From assembly GCA_002256485.1 (NCBI GenBank), contig NNSG01000007.1, forward strand, positions 1 through 64,000: a stretch of 64,000 bases of DNA, read 5' to 3'. The notes beneath the pieces are model-generated. The model did not search any database. It was given only the letters and a program-made list of their open reading frames with translations, and was not told the origin of the DNA. The position numbers and the translations under genes were made by a program. This DNA comes from Fidelibacterota bacterium 408169 (GTDB lineage Bacteria; Fidelibacterota; Marinisomatia; Marinisomatales; TCS55). Of this stretch, positions 18,935-26,979 are shown piece by piece (the first letter of the stretch is position 1; every line of letters starts with the position of its first letter).

Positions 18935-21740
18935 GGGTTGCCTTTTCAAAATCGCAGGTGAAATCTTTGTATGTTTGGTTGGGCGCATAGGCCAATACCT
19001 TATAACCTAAATGGCCATAATCCCCAGCCATGGATGTAGGCTTAATGAGTCCGGATGTGGAAATAACAGCAGAGAAATTTTGTTGATCTTTAAACATCAT
19101 TGGGTCCCAGCCATGATACATAAATGTCATTCCAGGTTGAATACCAGCGCTAATGTGAGCCATGGCGAAAAATTCTCCACCAGAATTGAATATGCGAAGT
19201 TTATCTCCATCTTTAACACCACGTGTTTTAGCATCATCAGGATTTACATAAATGTCTGGTTCTCCGCGCTGGAGTGTGAGCATGAGCGGATCATCACGCC
19301 ACATACTATGAATTCCGTGGCGAGCGTGTCCCATCATCATTCGTAACGGATATCCTTCAATACTTAACGGTTCTTTATGGGTTGGGAGCTGTTCGCCATA
19401 TTCAATAAACCAATCATGGTCTATGTAAAATTGTTGCCGGGATGTCAATGTTTCATAGGGCCGTTTTTCATTGACACTTTCCATAATTTCCGAGTGGTAG
19501 GGGGCATCTTTATCGTAATACGTTTTATCCGATCCTTCTACGCGGACTTTTCCTTTTGCCGCTAATTCTTCAAAGGACATTTTTGGAATTCCGGGTGTCG
19601 TATTGATGATAAATTGAATCACATCCTTTACATCCTTAACCTTCCCATCCATAGTAAATTGTTGGTGTGCTCGTTTAAAATCACGGCGGACACTTTTGCC
19701 ATCCACATTATCTCGAATCACTTTCATGTGTCTTTTTTTTGCCCTTTTTTCGAGTATTTTGGCAAAATCATGTACGATAGTAAAGTCATCTTTGGATTCA
19801 CCTATCGGTGGCACAGCCGCATCTAAAATTTGCACGTAAGGCGTCCGCGCTTGAAGCATAATATCTGCTCTTTCATAATGGTGAGCGACAGGTAAAACAT
19901 AATCTGCGTAATGTGCGGTTACGCCCATATCTGGCACAATAGCCACAATGGATTCTAATTTTTCAAAAGCGTCTTTCCGCCATTTATTCCCTGATGCTCG
20001 CCAATTGGCGCCATTATTCCCAGCGAAGAAACCCATTTTCCAGCCCTTCTTTCCATATTGGGGAAACCAGTCTTCTTTGATGGACTCTTGATATTTCGCA
20101 TCCCATTCTTCAGCTAATTCTTCACCATATACATTTTTGGTGAGTTCTTTCATATTGCCTTGCTCATAGTCCCAGTTTGTAGCAGAAATCATGCGAGTTG
20201 CCGGACCCATTCCATTGAATGCAAAAGCCATGAGTCCCCGTACTTTAGGTGAATTGGAAATTTGGAGTCCACTTCCTTCCGGGCCAATATTACCTGTTAG
20301 AGACAGGAGTAATACGAATGCTCGTTGTAATAAATCACCGTGAACCCATTTGCACGCCGCATATCCTGCATAAATCATGGCTGGTTGAGCTTGGGCAAAA
20401 TCTCGGGCAATTTGGCGAATAACTTCTGGGCTGACCCCTGTGATTTCTGATGCTTTTTCTGGTGTGAAATTTTCTGCTTCATCTTTCAATAATTCATAAA
20501 CGGTGGTTACTTCTACATCACCGTCCAAAGTAGACATAGTCCATCGACCCTCTAACGCTGGGTCTATATCACCTAGATCAATCGTATCAAATTTCCGCCG
20601 ATCTCTTCCTGGTGGCGGATCGGTGAGCCCCGTTCCAGGTGCAATCACTGGTTGGTTAGTCTTTTTGTCCCAAAGATAAAATATATTGTCTTCAACTGCT
20701 AGGGTAGACACAATGGATGTATCTTCTTTTCGAAGGAATTTTTTATTATCTGTTCGAACCAAAAAAGGAAGATCTGATTGTTCTTTAATGTATTCATGGT
20801 TAACTAAATTTTCCTTTATAATAGTATGAACCATGCCCATCGCAAGAGCAGCATCCGTTCCAGGTTTTGGATTCACCCACAAACTGGAATGCATGGCTGT
20901 GGGAGTAAATTCTGGAGAAATAGAAATCACTTTTGTGCCGTTATATTTGGCTTCCCAAAAGAAATGCGCATCTGGAATGCGTGTAACCGCCGGGTTGGAC
21001 ATCCACACCAAAACACAATTAGATTTATATATAGCAGACATCGTATCGCCAACATACACTTTCCCAAGTGTTGTATAAACTCCTGTAGGTAAATCTCCCA
21101 CACCAGAATAAAATTCAGGAACTGTAACACCTGTAATATTTACAAGGCGTGCCAGTGCAGCATACGATGCAATTTTTACACTCATCTGAGTTCCGCTTCC
21201 CCAAGAGATACTTTCAGGACCATCTTTTTCTACAACATCAATAAATTTATCGGCGATTTCAGTTAATGCTTGTTCCCAGCTGACTCGTTCCCATTTTCCT
21301 TCACCTCGTTTCCCAACTCGTTTCATCGGATAAAGAACACGTTGATTTCCATACATATATTTGGCATGCCGGAGTCCTTTTTGGCAACCACGTGGACCAT
21401 AATCCGGTGTATCATCTGTGCTTTCATAATCACCTTGTTGCTCTTCCCGCCAAACAATTCCATCTTTCACGAATACATTAAATGCACAATTTCCGGCACA
21501 GTTAGTGCCATGTGTTCCACGAGCTACTTTATCCCATGTGAATTTATTACGCATTAAATCTTCGAACTTTCGATAGGGGCGATTTGGCGTTACGGCAGCT
21601 TTTAATGGAGAAAATTTTAACATAAGACCCAAACTAGCTAATCCAGAAGCTGATAAAAATTTCCGCCGAGAAATGGGCGGAAAATAATCCACTTTCATTT
21701 CATTAATGACTTCAGGTTTTGAGAGACTTTGGTTTTTCAT
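18927..21740 (-). CDS. molybdopterin catalytic (alpha) subunit, type II DMSO reductase family
   Basis: 937 residues. The Tat leader SRRKFLSASGLASLGLML is near residue 24. The FS0 cluster motif is H77-x3-C81-x3-C85-x33-C119, and the His ligand marks type II enzymes (NarG, EbdA, DdhA, SerA, ClrA group). Asp216 in YSGVGDLPTG aligns with the Asp that binds Mo in this group. It should act in the periplasm on a small substrate, either oxidising (hydroxylase or dehydrogenase) or reducing an oxyanion; the sequence does not say which. The operon order is marR, alpha, chaperone, beta, with an ATGA overlap between marR and alpha. No gamma (heme b) subunit is adjacent. Confidence 0.9.
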   Translation of the reverse strand: MKNQSLSKPEVINEMKVDYFPPISRRKFLSASGLASLGLMLKFSPLKAAVTPNRPYRKFEDLMRNKFTWDKVARGTHGTNCAGNCAFNVFVKDGIVWREEQQGDYESTDDTPDYGPRGCQKGLRHAKYMYGNQRVLYPMKRVGKRGEGKWERVSWEQALTEIADKFIDVVEKDGPESISWGSGTQMSVKIASYAALARLVNITGVTVPEFYSGVGDLPTGVYTTLGKVYVGDTMSAIYKSNCVLVWMSNPAVTRIPDAHFFWEAKYNGTKVISISPEFTPTAMHSSLWVNPKPGTDAALAMGMVHTIIKENLVNHEYIKEQSDLPFLVRTDNKKFLRKEDTSIVSTLAVEDNIFYLWDKKTNQPVIAPGTGLTDPPPGRDRRKFDTIDLGDIDPALEGRWTMSTLDGDVEVTTVYELLKDEAENFTPEKASEITGVSPEVIRQIARDFAQAQPAMIYAGYAACKWVHGDLLQRAFVLLLSLTGNIGPEGSGLQISNSPKVRGLMAFAFNGMGPATRMISATNWDYEQGNMKELTKNVYGEELAEEWDAKYQESIKEDWFPQYGKKGWKMGFFAGNNGANWRASGNKWRKDAFEKLESIVAIVPDMGVTAHYADYVLPVAHHYERADIMLQARTPYVQILDAAVPPIGESKDDFTIVHDFAKILEKRAKKRHMKVIRDNVDGKSVRRDFKRAHQQFTMDGKVKDVKDVIQFIINTTPGIPKMSFEELAAKGKVRVEGSDKTYYDKDAPYHSEIMESVNEKRPYETLTSRQQFYIDHDWFIEYGEQLPTHKEPLSIEGYPLRMMMGHARHGIHSMWRDDPLMLTLQRGEPDIYVNPDDAKTRGVKDGDKLRIFNSGGEFFAMAHISAGIQPGMTFMYHGWDPMMFKDQQNFSAVISTSGLIKPTSMAGDYGHLGYKVLAYAPNQTYKDFTCDFEKATHG

Positions 21741-22258
21741 ACTGCTAATTCAGATTCAGAAACGTGGGGAAAATCACTGACTGTTTCTAATAAATGTTTT
21801 AAAGACTTGATCAATACGGATTGATCTTCATTGGAAATAGAATCAAATAATCGGTCATTTAGATATCGTCTTTCATCTTGAATAGATTTTAAAGCTGATA
21901 TTCCTTTGTCTGAAACATGAAGCGTTTTTCGTCTTCGATCCGATGGGTGATCAGCTTGGGTAACAAATCCATTACTAATTAATGTGGATATAACCTGACT
22001 AATATTTGCACGAGATACGCCGCGGTTTGCTGCAATTTCAGATGCCAATACTCCGGGATGGGGTTCTGCAACATCTTTGACTATCGGGAGGTTAGGATCG
22101 CGTGCAATATTGAGTAAAACGATCCATTGTAGAGTTGTGAGTCCTGCTTTTTTAGCAATCAAATCCCCTTTTTTATTGAAGAAATTTCCAATATCAGATA
22201 AAAGAAAAATGATTTCATCATGTGTATTTTTAGTAAAAATATTTTGTGAATTATTCAT
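21737..22258 (-). CDS. MarR-family transcriptional regulator
   Basis: 173 residues. The winged-helix core shows LTTLQWIVLLNIA, SRANISQVISTLISNGFV and DRRRKTLHVSDKG, the standard MarR recognition helix and wing. It is the first gene of the molybdoenzyme operon (ATGA overlap with alpha), so it probably controls its own operon and possibly the divergent BASS transporter. The intergenic region contains overlapping CTTAA/TTAAG inverted repeats (22291-22311) that could be its operator. Confidence 0.85.
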   Translation of the reverse strand: MNNSQNIFTKNTHDEIIFLLSDIGNFFNKKGDLIAKKAGLTTLQWIVLLNIARDPNLPIVKDVAEPHPGVLASEIAANRGVSRANISQVISTLISNGFVTQADHPSDRRRKTLHVSDKGISALKSIQDERRYLNDRLFDSISNEDQSVLIKSLKHLLETVSDFPHVSESELAV

Positions 22259-22290
22259 TGTTGACCATTTTAAAGTATTTTGTAAATTAA

Positions 22291-22311
22291 CTTAATTGTT
22301 AAGAAGCTTAA
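22291..22311. promoter_or_regulatory. candidate MarR operator (overlapping inverted repeats)
   Basis: CTTAATTGTTAAG (22291-22303) and TTAAGAAGCTTAA (22299-22311) share a half-site, giving three CTTAA/TTAAG arms. They lie between the divergent marR gene and BASS transporter. MarR proteins bind palindromes of this size. Being AT-rich, the match could be chance. Confidence 0.45.
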
Positions 22312-22365
22312 TCATATTACAACAAATCTTTTCGAAATTCAATAAAAAAGAAATTAGGTTTTTGG

Positions 22366-23235
22366 ATGTCTACACAGTTTATCTCGACACTTTTATTGCC
22401 AGGACTTCTCTTTCTCATTATGATGGGAATGGGGATGACACTCACGTTCGACGATTTCCGGCGTGTTGGTACTGACCCAAAAGGTATTATTGTTGGGTTG
22501 GGGAGTCAATTAATTGTTTTACCCATTATTGCATTTTTATTGGCAATCGTACTACAGTTACCCACTCATTTGGCAGTTGGACTTATGATAATTGCAGCTT
22601 CCCCCGGCGGTGCCACATCAAATCTATATTCTCATTTATCAAAAGGAGACACAGCTTTATCCATTTCTCTCACAGCTTTTTCAAGTATGATAACCATTTC
22701 CACAATTCCCTTTATTGTGAACTATTCTTTATCCTATTTTGGGATTCCTGGGAAAGAAATGCAATTGCCTATTCTCAAAACGATATATAATATTTTTAGG
22801 CTTACCGCGTTGCCAACTTTTATTGGAATGTTAATCCATATCAAGTTCCCTGACTTTAGCAAGAAAAGTGAATCAGTATTAAAATGGCTTTCAGGTGGAT
22901 TTATTCTTTTGGCATTATGGGGTATGTTGACACTTCTCGAGGAACAAGGTCCTATTTGGAATTATGTCCTTTCAGCTGGGCCGAGTGTGATACTATTAAA
23001 TATAGTTACTTTAGCAGCAGGGTGGGGAGTCGCTTCTCTATTCAAATTAGATCTAAAACGACGCGTCACAATTTCCATAGAAGCAGGACTTCAGAATGGC
23101 GTGATGGGTATGACGATTGCTTCGGCACCTGCCCTATTGGGAAATGCAGAGTTTGCTGTGTCATCTGGCGTTTATGGTTTGGTCATGTGTATTAGTGGCC
23201 TATTCATTATTTATTTCGGGAATAAAACTTTATAA
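22366..23235 (+). CDS. bile acid:sodium symporter (BASS) family transporter
   Basis: 289 residues with nine or ten membrane helices. The family signature AASPGGATSNLYSHLSKGDTALS is present around residues 78-100. BASS transporters import organic anions with Na+. The gene is divergent from the marR/molybdoenzyme operon and likely shares its control region, so its substrate may relate to the molybdoenzyme (inferred). The methyltransferase operon follows 178 bases downstream behind its own promoter and operator. Confidence 0.88.
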   Translation: MSTQFISTLLLPGLLFLIMMGMGMTLTFDDFRRVGTDPKGIIVGLGSQLIVLPIIAFLLAIVLQLPTHLAVGLMIIAASPGGATSNLYSHLSKGDTALSISLTAFSSMITISTIPFIVNYSLSYFGIPGKEMQLPILKTIYNIFRLTALPTFIGMLIHIKFPDFSKKSESVLKWLSGGFILLALWGMLTLLEEQGPIWNYVLSAGPSVILLNIVTLAAGWGVASLFKLDLKRRVTISIEAGLQNGVMGMTIASAPALLGNAEFAVSSGVYGLVMCISGLFIIYFGNKTL

Positions 23236-23332
23236 ATCATGTCTCGAATAGAATTGTACGCTTATTTTATACAAAATAGTTTTATTAGGGATTGGGTATA
23301 TATCATCAAATATTTTTTTTACTTCTTGTGTA

Positions 23333-23361
23333 TTGCAAAACATAGTAGTATTAAGTACATT
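23333..23361 (+). promoter_or_regulatory. predicted sigma70-type promoter of the methyltransferase operon
   Basis: TTGCAA (23333-23338), 17-base spacer, TACATT (23356-23361). The GntR-type operator starts 3 bases after the -10 box and would cover the transcription start, an arrangement expected for repression. Confidence 0.5.
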
Positions 23362-23366
23362 CATAT

Positions 23367-23385
23367 TGGTATGACCATCATACCA
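23367..23385. promoter_or_regulatory. GntR/FadR-type operator, copy 3
   Basis: The core TGGTATGACCATCATACCA, with AT on each side, is a perfect inverted repeat (23365-23387) and the exact reverse complement of copy 2. It is located 28 bases upstream of the methyltransferase ATG. Confidence 0.8.
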
Positions 23386-23413
23386 ATTTAATTTCGTAAA
23401 CTAGGAACTTTTT

Positions 23414-24616
23414 ATGGACAATATAGATTATACTAAAACATTGCCGCCGGTGTATACTAAAATTGACAAACATGATGTTTTTCCCGAAACAACCCATGAT
23501 GAAACTGCGCGTTTTAATTTTATTGCGAACCTCAATCAACATTTGGCGACGATTTCGGCTGGTAATAAAACAATTTATGATAAACGGGTAAAACCCAATT
23601 TTCAAAACGAAAATGGTAGAGATTTTAAAAATAGGCATGAAGTTCATCGTGCGCTAAAAAAAGATCCCTATTGGCAGACATGGTCTGCTCTTCGAAGGAA
23701 TACCATGGAAATGCGACAACAGGCAGGAAGATCAGTGGTCCTTCGTCAAATCAATGAGCTCAATGAAAAAGCGGCACAATTGAATGAAGGGAAATCCTCT
23801 CTTCAATTAAACACTGAAATCAAATCACCACGGTATGCTTCTGCTGTGGATATCCATTGCCAAGTAGGCGGGTACCATACAGAATTGGGCGAAGGAGATG
23901 TTTCTGTTGGCGCCAATTATGATTCGGGTATTTTTGTAACAACTACAGGTGGTGTTGGACCGGGAATTGACGGTGGTGGTAGAGCCGTAGCTTCTGCGGT
24001 AAAACAGAAATTCCCCGACTTCAAACCAAAGCGCATTTTAGATGTGGGTTGCACTATTGGACACAATGTATTGCCGATTGCCCAAGCGTATCCGGAGGCA
24101 GAAGTAATTGCTATTGATGCGGGAGCACCTGTTCTACGTTATGGCCATGCACGGGCAAAATCATTAGGCATTGATAATGTGAATTTTATTCAGGCAGATG
24201 TAGAAAATTTGGAATACGAAGATGGATATTTTGATTGGATTCAAACTACCATGTTTTTGCATGAATTATCATCAAAAGCCATCAAAAGGATTATGAGCGA
24301 AATCGGTCGTATGCTTCAACCTGGTGGACTTATGCTTCATGTAGAACAACCCAATTATACTTCGGATATGGATTTATTGGAACAGGCCATTCGGGATTGG
24401 GATTGTTGGTATAATAATGAACCGTTTTGGTCAAAAATGCATGGTATGGATACGAAGGAAATTATGCGAATGGGTGGTTTTACTAATGAAAATTATATGG
24501 AATTTAAAGCAGCAGCTGATACAGTAGATGGAGATGTAACCAAACCAGCGAAAGCTGTTTCTGAAGATCATGGCAGAGAAGCATTATGGACCGTATTTGG
24601 AGCGTGGAAATCATGA
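23414..24616 (+). CDS. class I SAM-dependent methyltransferase
   Basis: 400 residues. The Rossmann SAM-binding core starts at RILDVGCTIGHNVLPIAQ (around residue 205), followed by EVIAIDAG, IQADVENL and a DWIQTTMFLHE segment after strand 4. The N-terminal 190 residues are an extra domain without a recognised motif. It heads a tight operon (ATGA overlap with the next gene) of methyltransferase, helical protein, cupin and NmrA-like protein, all behind the GntR-type operator. The acceptor substrate is unknown; a small molecule is likely given the neighbours. Confidence 0.82.
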   Translation: MDNIDYTKTLPPVYTKIDKHDVFPETTHDETARFNFIANLNQHLATISAGNKTIYDKRVKPNFQNENGRDFKNRHEVHRALKKDPYWQTWSALRRNTMEMRQQAGRSVVLRQINELNEKAAQLNEGKSSLQLNTEIKSPRYASAVDIHCQVGGYHTELGEGDVSVGANYDSGIFVTTTGGVGPGIDGGGRAVASAVKQKFPDFKPKRILDVGCTIGHNVLPIAQAYPEAEVIAIDAGAPVLRYGHARAKSLGIDNVNFIQADVENLEYEDGYFDWIQTTMFLHELSSKAIKRIMSEIGRMLQPGGLMLHVEQPNYTSDMDLLEQAIRDWDCWYNNEPFWSKMHGMDTKEIMRMGGFTNENYMEFKAAADTVDGDVTKPAKAVSEDHGREALWTVFGAWKS

Positions 24617-24984
24617 AAAAAATAGACATTGACTATATTGCAGAAGCAGGAAACAAAGCCAAAGGGAAACGCCCATGGTTTATGGAAAACAAAGAAGTGG
24701 AAAAAGTTTTATCTATAACCATGGCAATTGCAGGTGAATTGGCCGTAGCGAGAGAACGGCTTGATACATTGGAACGCATCTTGGAATCCAAAGGAATTAT
24801 GAGCAGGGACGAAATTGAAGCATTTGTACCATCTGAAAAAGAAGCTGGAGAGCGTCAAACCTGGCATGCAGAATATTTGGCTAGAATAATGCGTATTATT
24901 CAACAAGAAAGGGAAGCATTGGAAACTGCGCCCGATATGAATGAAGCGGTAGAAGATTTAGCTAAAGAATTCACGACGGAATAA
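24613..24984 (+). CDS. small helical protein of unknown function
   Basis: 123 residues from ATG 24613 (ATGA overlap with the methyltransferase, GGAG upstream). Highly charged and almost wholly helical, with a predicted coiled coil (VARERLDTLERILESKG) and a second amphipathic stretch near the C-terminus. No known motif. Translational coupling to the methyltransferase suggests a partner protein of that enzyme. Confidence 0.7.
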   Translation: MKKIDIDYIAEAGNKAKGKRPWFMENKEVEKVLSITMAIAGELAVARERLDTLERILESKGIMSRDEIEAFVPSEKEAGERQTWHAEYLARIMRIIQQEREALETAPDMNEAVEDLAKEFTTE

Positions 24985-25350
24985 TTGCCAAATTATATTA
25001 AATCTACAGATCCTTTCCGTGTGCCAACCACAGACGGAAAATTGATTGAAGAGTATTTTGGTTTAGCGAGTAGCCAGACAGACACTTTTAGTGTAGCGCA
25101 TATGGTTGCACCATCTGGATGGTCAGAACCTTCCCAAACACCGGAATTTGATGAAATAACCATCATGATTTCAGGAAAGAAACAAATATCAATTGATGGG
25201 GAATTAATAACTTTATCGGTGGGCGAAACATTAAAAGTAAATAAAGGTGCAAGAGTGCAATATGCCAATCCTTTTGAAGAGCCAGCTGAATATTGGTCTG
25301 TATGCCTTCCCGCTTTTTCACCCGATCGTGTTCATCGGAATGAACTTTAA
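24985..25350 (+). CDS. cupin-fold protein
   Basis: 121 residues. The start is a TTG directly after the preceding stop codon. Cupin box 1 is degenerate (EFDEITIMISGKKQISIDG) and box 2 lacks the usual His (GETLKVNKGARVQYANP), so metal binding is doubtful. It resembles EutQ-like single-domain cupins. Possible roles are a sugar or small-molecule isomerase or a sensor; the operon context gives a metabolic rather than structural role. Confidence 0.7.
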   Translation: MPNYIKSTDPFRVPTTDGKLIEEYFGLASSQTDTFSVAHMVAPSGWSEPSQTPEFDEITIMISGKKQISIDGELITLSVGETLKVNKGARVQYANPFEEPAEYWSVCLPAFSPDRVHRNEL

Positions 25351-25370
25351 CATTAACTTACCTGGATAAT

Positions 25371-26255
25371 ATGAAATACACAATTCTTGGCGCTACAGGA
25401 CAGATTGGCTCTCAAATCACAGAATCTCTATTAAGCCTTGGACACGAAGTACGTGCAATAAGTAGAAATCGTGAATCCCTTGATGCGATGGCTAAATTAG
25501 GAGCAGAACCCTTTGTCAGTACATTGGATGATTCACAAAAATTAACAGAAGCATTTTCAGATGTGGATGGTGCTTTTACACTCATTCCCCCAGACTTATC
25601 TGCTCCAAATGTTCGAGAGTTTATGCGTAATACCAGTAGGGCTCAGGTGAAGGCAATCCAAGATTCTGGAATTAATCAAGTAGCTATATTGAGTAGTATT
25701 GGTGCTCATATACCGGATAACGATAGTCATATATCTGGGCATTATGAACATGAACAGCGATTGGCAACTCTCACGGATGTTGATTTGCATATTTTTCGTC
25801 CCGATTATTTCATGGAAAATGTATTATTTAGTGCGGGAACCATACAAAATATGAATTTTTGGTCATCTCCATTGAAAGCAGATTTACCTATAAATATGAC
25901 AGCTACAAAGGATATCGCGGCACATGTTGTGTCTGCATTAACCGAAGATCAAGAAACGGGTGTGAAAGAATTAATTGGCCACGAATCCATTAGTTGCTTA
26001 GAAGCTACATCCATCATGGCAGAAGTATTAAATCGACCGGAACTGAAATATATTGAAGCCACCTATGAAGATACGAAAAATGCTATTATTCAATATAGGG
26101 GAGCATCAGAAAATTATACCGATGATTTAATTAACATGTATAAAGCATATAATGATGGCATCTTAGTCCCCGAACATTCCCGAACGCCAGAAAATACTAC
26201 ACCTACCAGTTTTAGAGAATTTGCTGAATCAACATTGGCTTTTTTGAAAGCCTAA
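25371..26255 (+). CDS. NmrA-like NAD(P)-binding protein
   Basis: 294 residues. The Rossmann motif GATGQIGSQI at residues 7-16 is typical of the NmrA/QOR2-type atypical SDRs. A second region, HIFRPDYFMENVL, is also family-typical. There is no clear Tyr-x3-Lys pair. It probably reduces or senses NAD(P)-linked intermediates. It is the last gene of the methyltransferase operon and begins 20 bases after the cupin stop. Confidence 0.82.
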   Translation: MKYTILGATGQIGSQITESLLSLGHEVRAISRNRESLDAMAKLGAEPFVSTLDDSQKLTEAFSDVDGAFTLIPPDLSAPNVREFMRNTSRAQVKAIQDSGINQVAILSSIGAHIPDNDSHISGHYEHEQRLATLTDVDLHIFRPDYFMENVLFSAGTIQNMNFWSSPLKADLPINMTATKDIAAHVVSALTEDQETGVKELIGHESISCLEATSIMAEVLNRPELKYIEATYEDTKNAIIQYRGASENYTDDLINMYKAYNDGILVPEHSRTPENTTPTSFREFAESTLAFLKA

Positions 26256-26308
26256 ATCATCAATAAAAAAAAGTATTTGGAAGAAGAGTCATTTTAGTTT
26301 AATATGCG

Positions 26309-26324
26309 TTAGTGAATACTAACA
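26309..26324. promoter_or_regulatory. TetR-type operator, copy 1
   Basis: GTTAGTGAATACTAAC is a perfect 6-base inverted repeat with a 4-base centre, located 23 bases before the TetR gene start. A near copy occurs at 26947-26962 in front of the next gene. Confidence 0.75.
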
Positions 26325-26346
26325 AACGCAACATTATCATAAGCAA

Positions 26347-26928
26347 ATGAACAATTACACCGAGAGACAAAACCAAATTATTCAGGAATCAATCCAATTG
26401 ATTGCGGATAAAGGGATTCAAGGATTAACCATTAAAAATATTTCAAAAGCAATTGGAATTACTGAGCCTGCTATATACCGTCATTTTGAAAGTAAGAATG
26501 ACATCATTCTTGCGATCATCTCAACAATGAAAGAATCCACAGCGGAAGAATTATCTCATATTGATGATGAAAACCCAACCCTAGAAAAAATCAAAAAAAT
26601 GATTCAAGGGCATACAAATCGATTTATTAAAAACCCATCTTTAACGGCTATAATATTTTCAGAAGAGATATTCAATAATAATAGTATTCTCGCAAAGCCT
26701 ATTCGAATGATGATGAAAATGAATCAGAATAAATTAATTACCATGATTGAGAAAGGGCAAGTTTCAGGTGATGTAAGATCAGATATTCAAGCTGAACAAA
26801 TATCACTAATGGTCATTGGCAGCTTTAGGTTTTTAGTGAGTAAATGGCATATTATGAATTTCGATTTTGATCTCAAAAAAGAAGTCAATGAAATGCTTGA
26901 TGCAATAGAAAAGGTGCTAGAAGTCTAA
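26347..26928 (+). CDS. TetR/AcrR-family regulator
   Basis: 193 residues. The N-terminal helix-turn-helix reads IQGLTIKNISKAIGITEPAIYRHFESKNDII (residues 25-55), a textbook TetR recognition helix. The C-terminal ligand domain resembles regulators of fatty-acid or efflux genes. Matching inverted repeats before this gene and before the MMPL gene indicate that it represses itself and the export operon. Confidence 0.9.
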   Translation: MNNYTERQNQIIQESIQLIADKGIQGLTIKNISKAIGITEPAIYRHFESKNDIILAIISTMKESTAEELSHIDDENPTLEKIKKMIQGHTNRFIKNPSLTAIIFSEEIFNNNSILAKPIRMMMKMNQNKLITMIEKGQVSGDVRSDIQAEQISLMVIGSFRFLVSKWHIMNFDFDLKKEVNEMLDAIEKVLEV

Positions 26929-26946
26929 AATTTTTTAATCAAAAAT

Positions 26947-26962
26947 GTTAGTGAATATTAAC
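26947..26962. promoter_or_regulatory. TetR-type operator, copy 2
   Basis: GTTAGTGAATATTAAC differs from copy 1 by one base and lies 17 bases upstream of the MMPL transporter start. Confidence 0.7.
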
Positions 26963-26979
26963 TAATAAAAGGAAAAACA

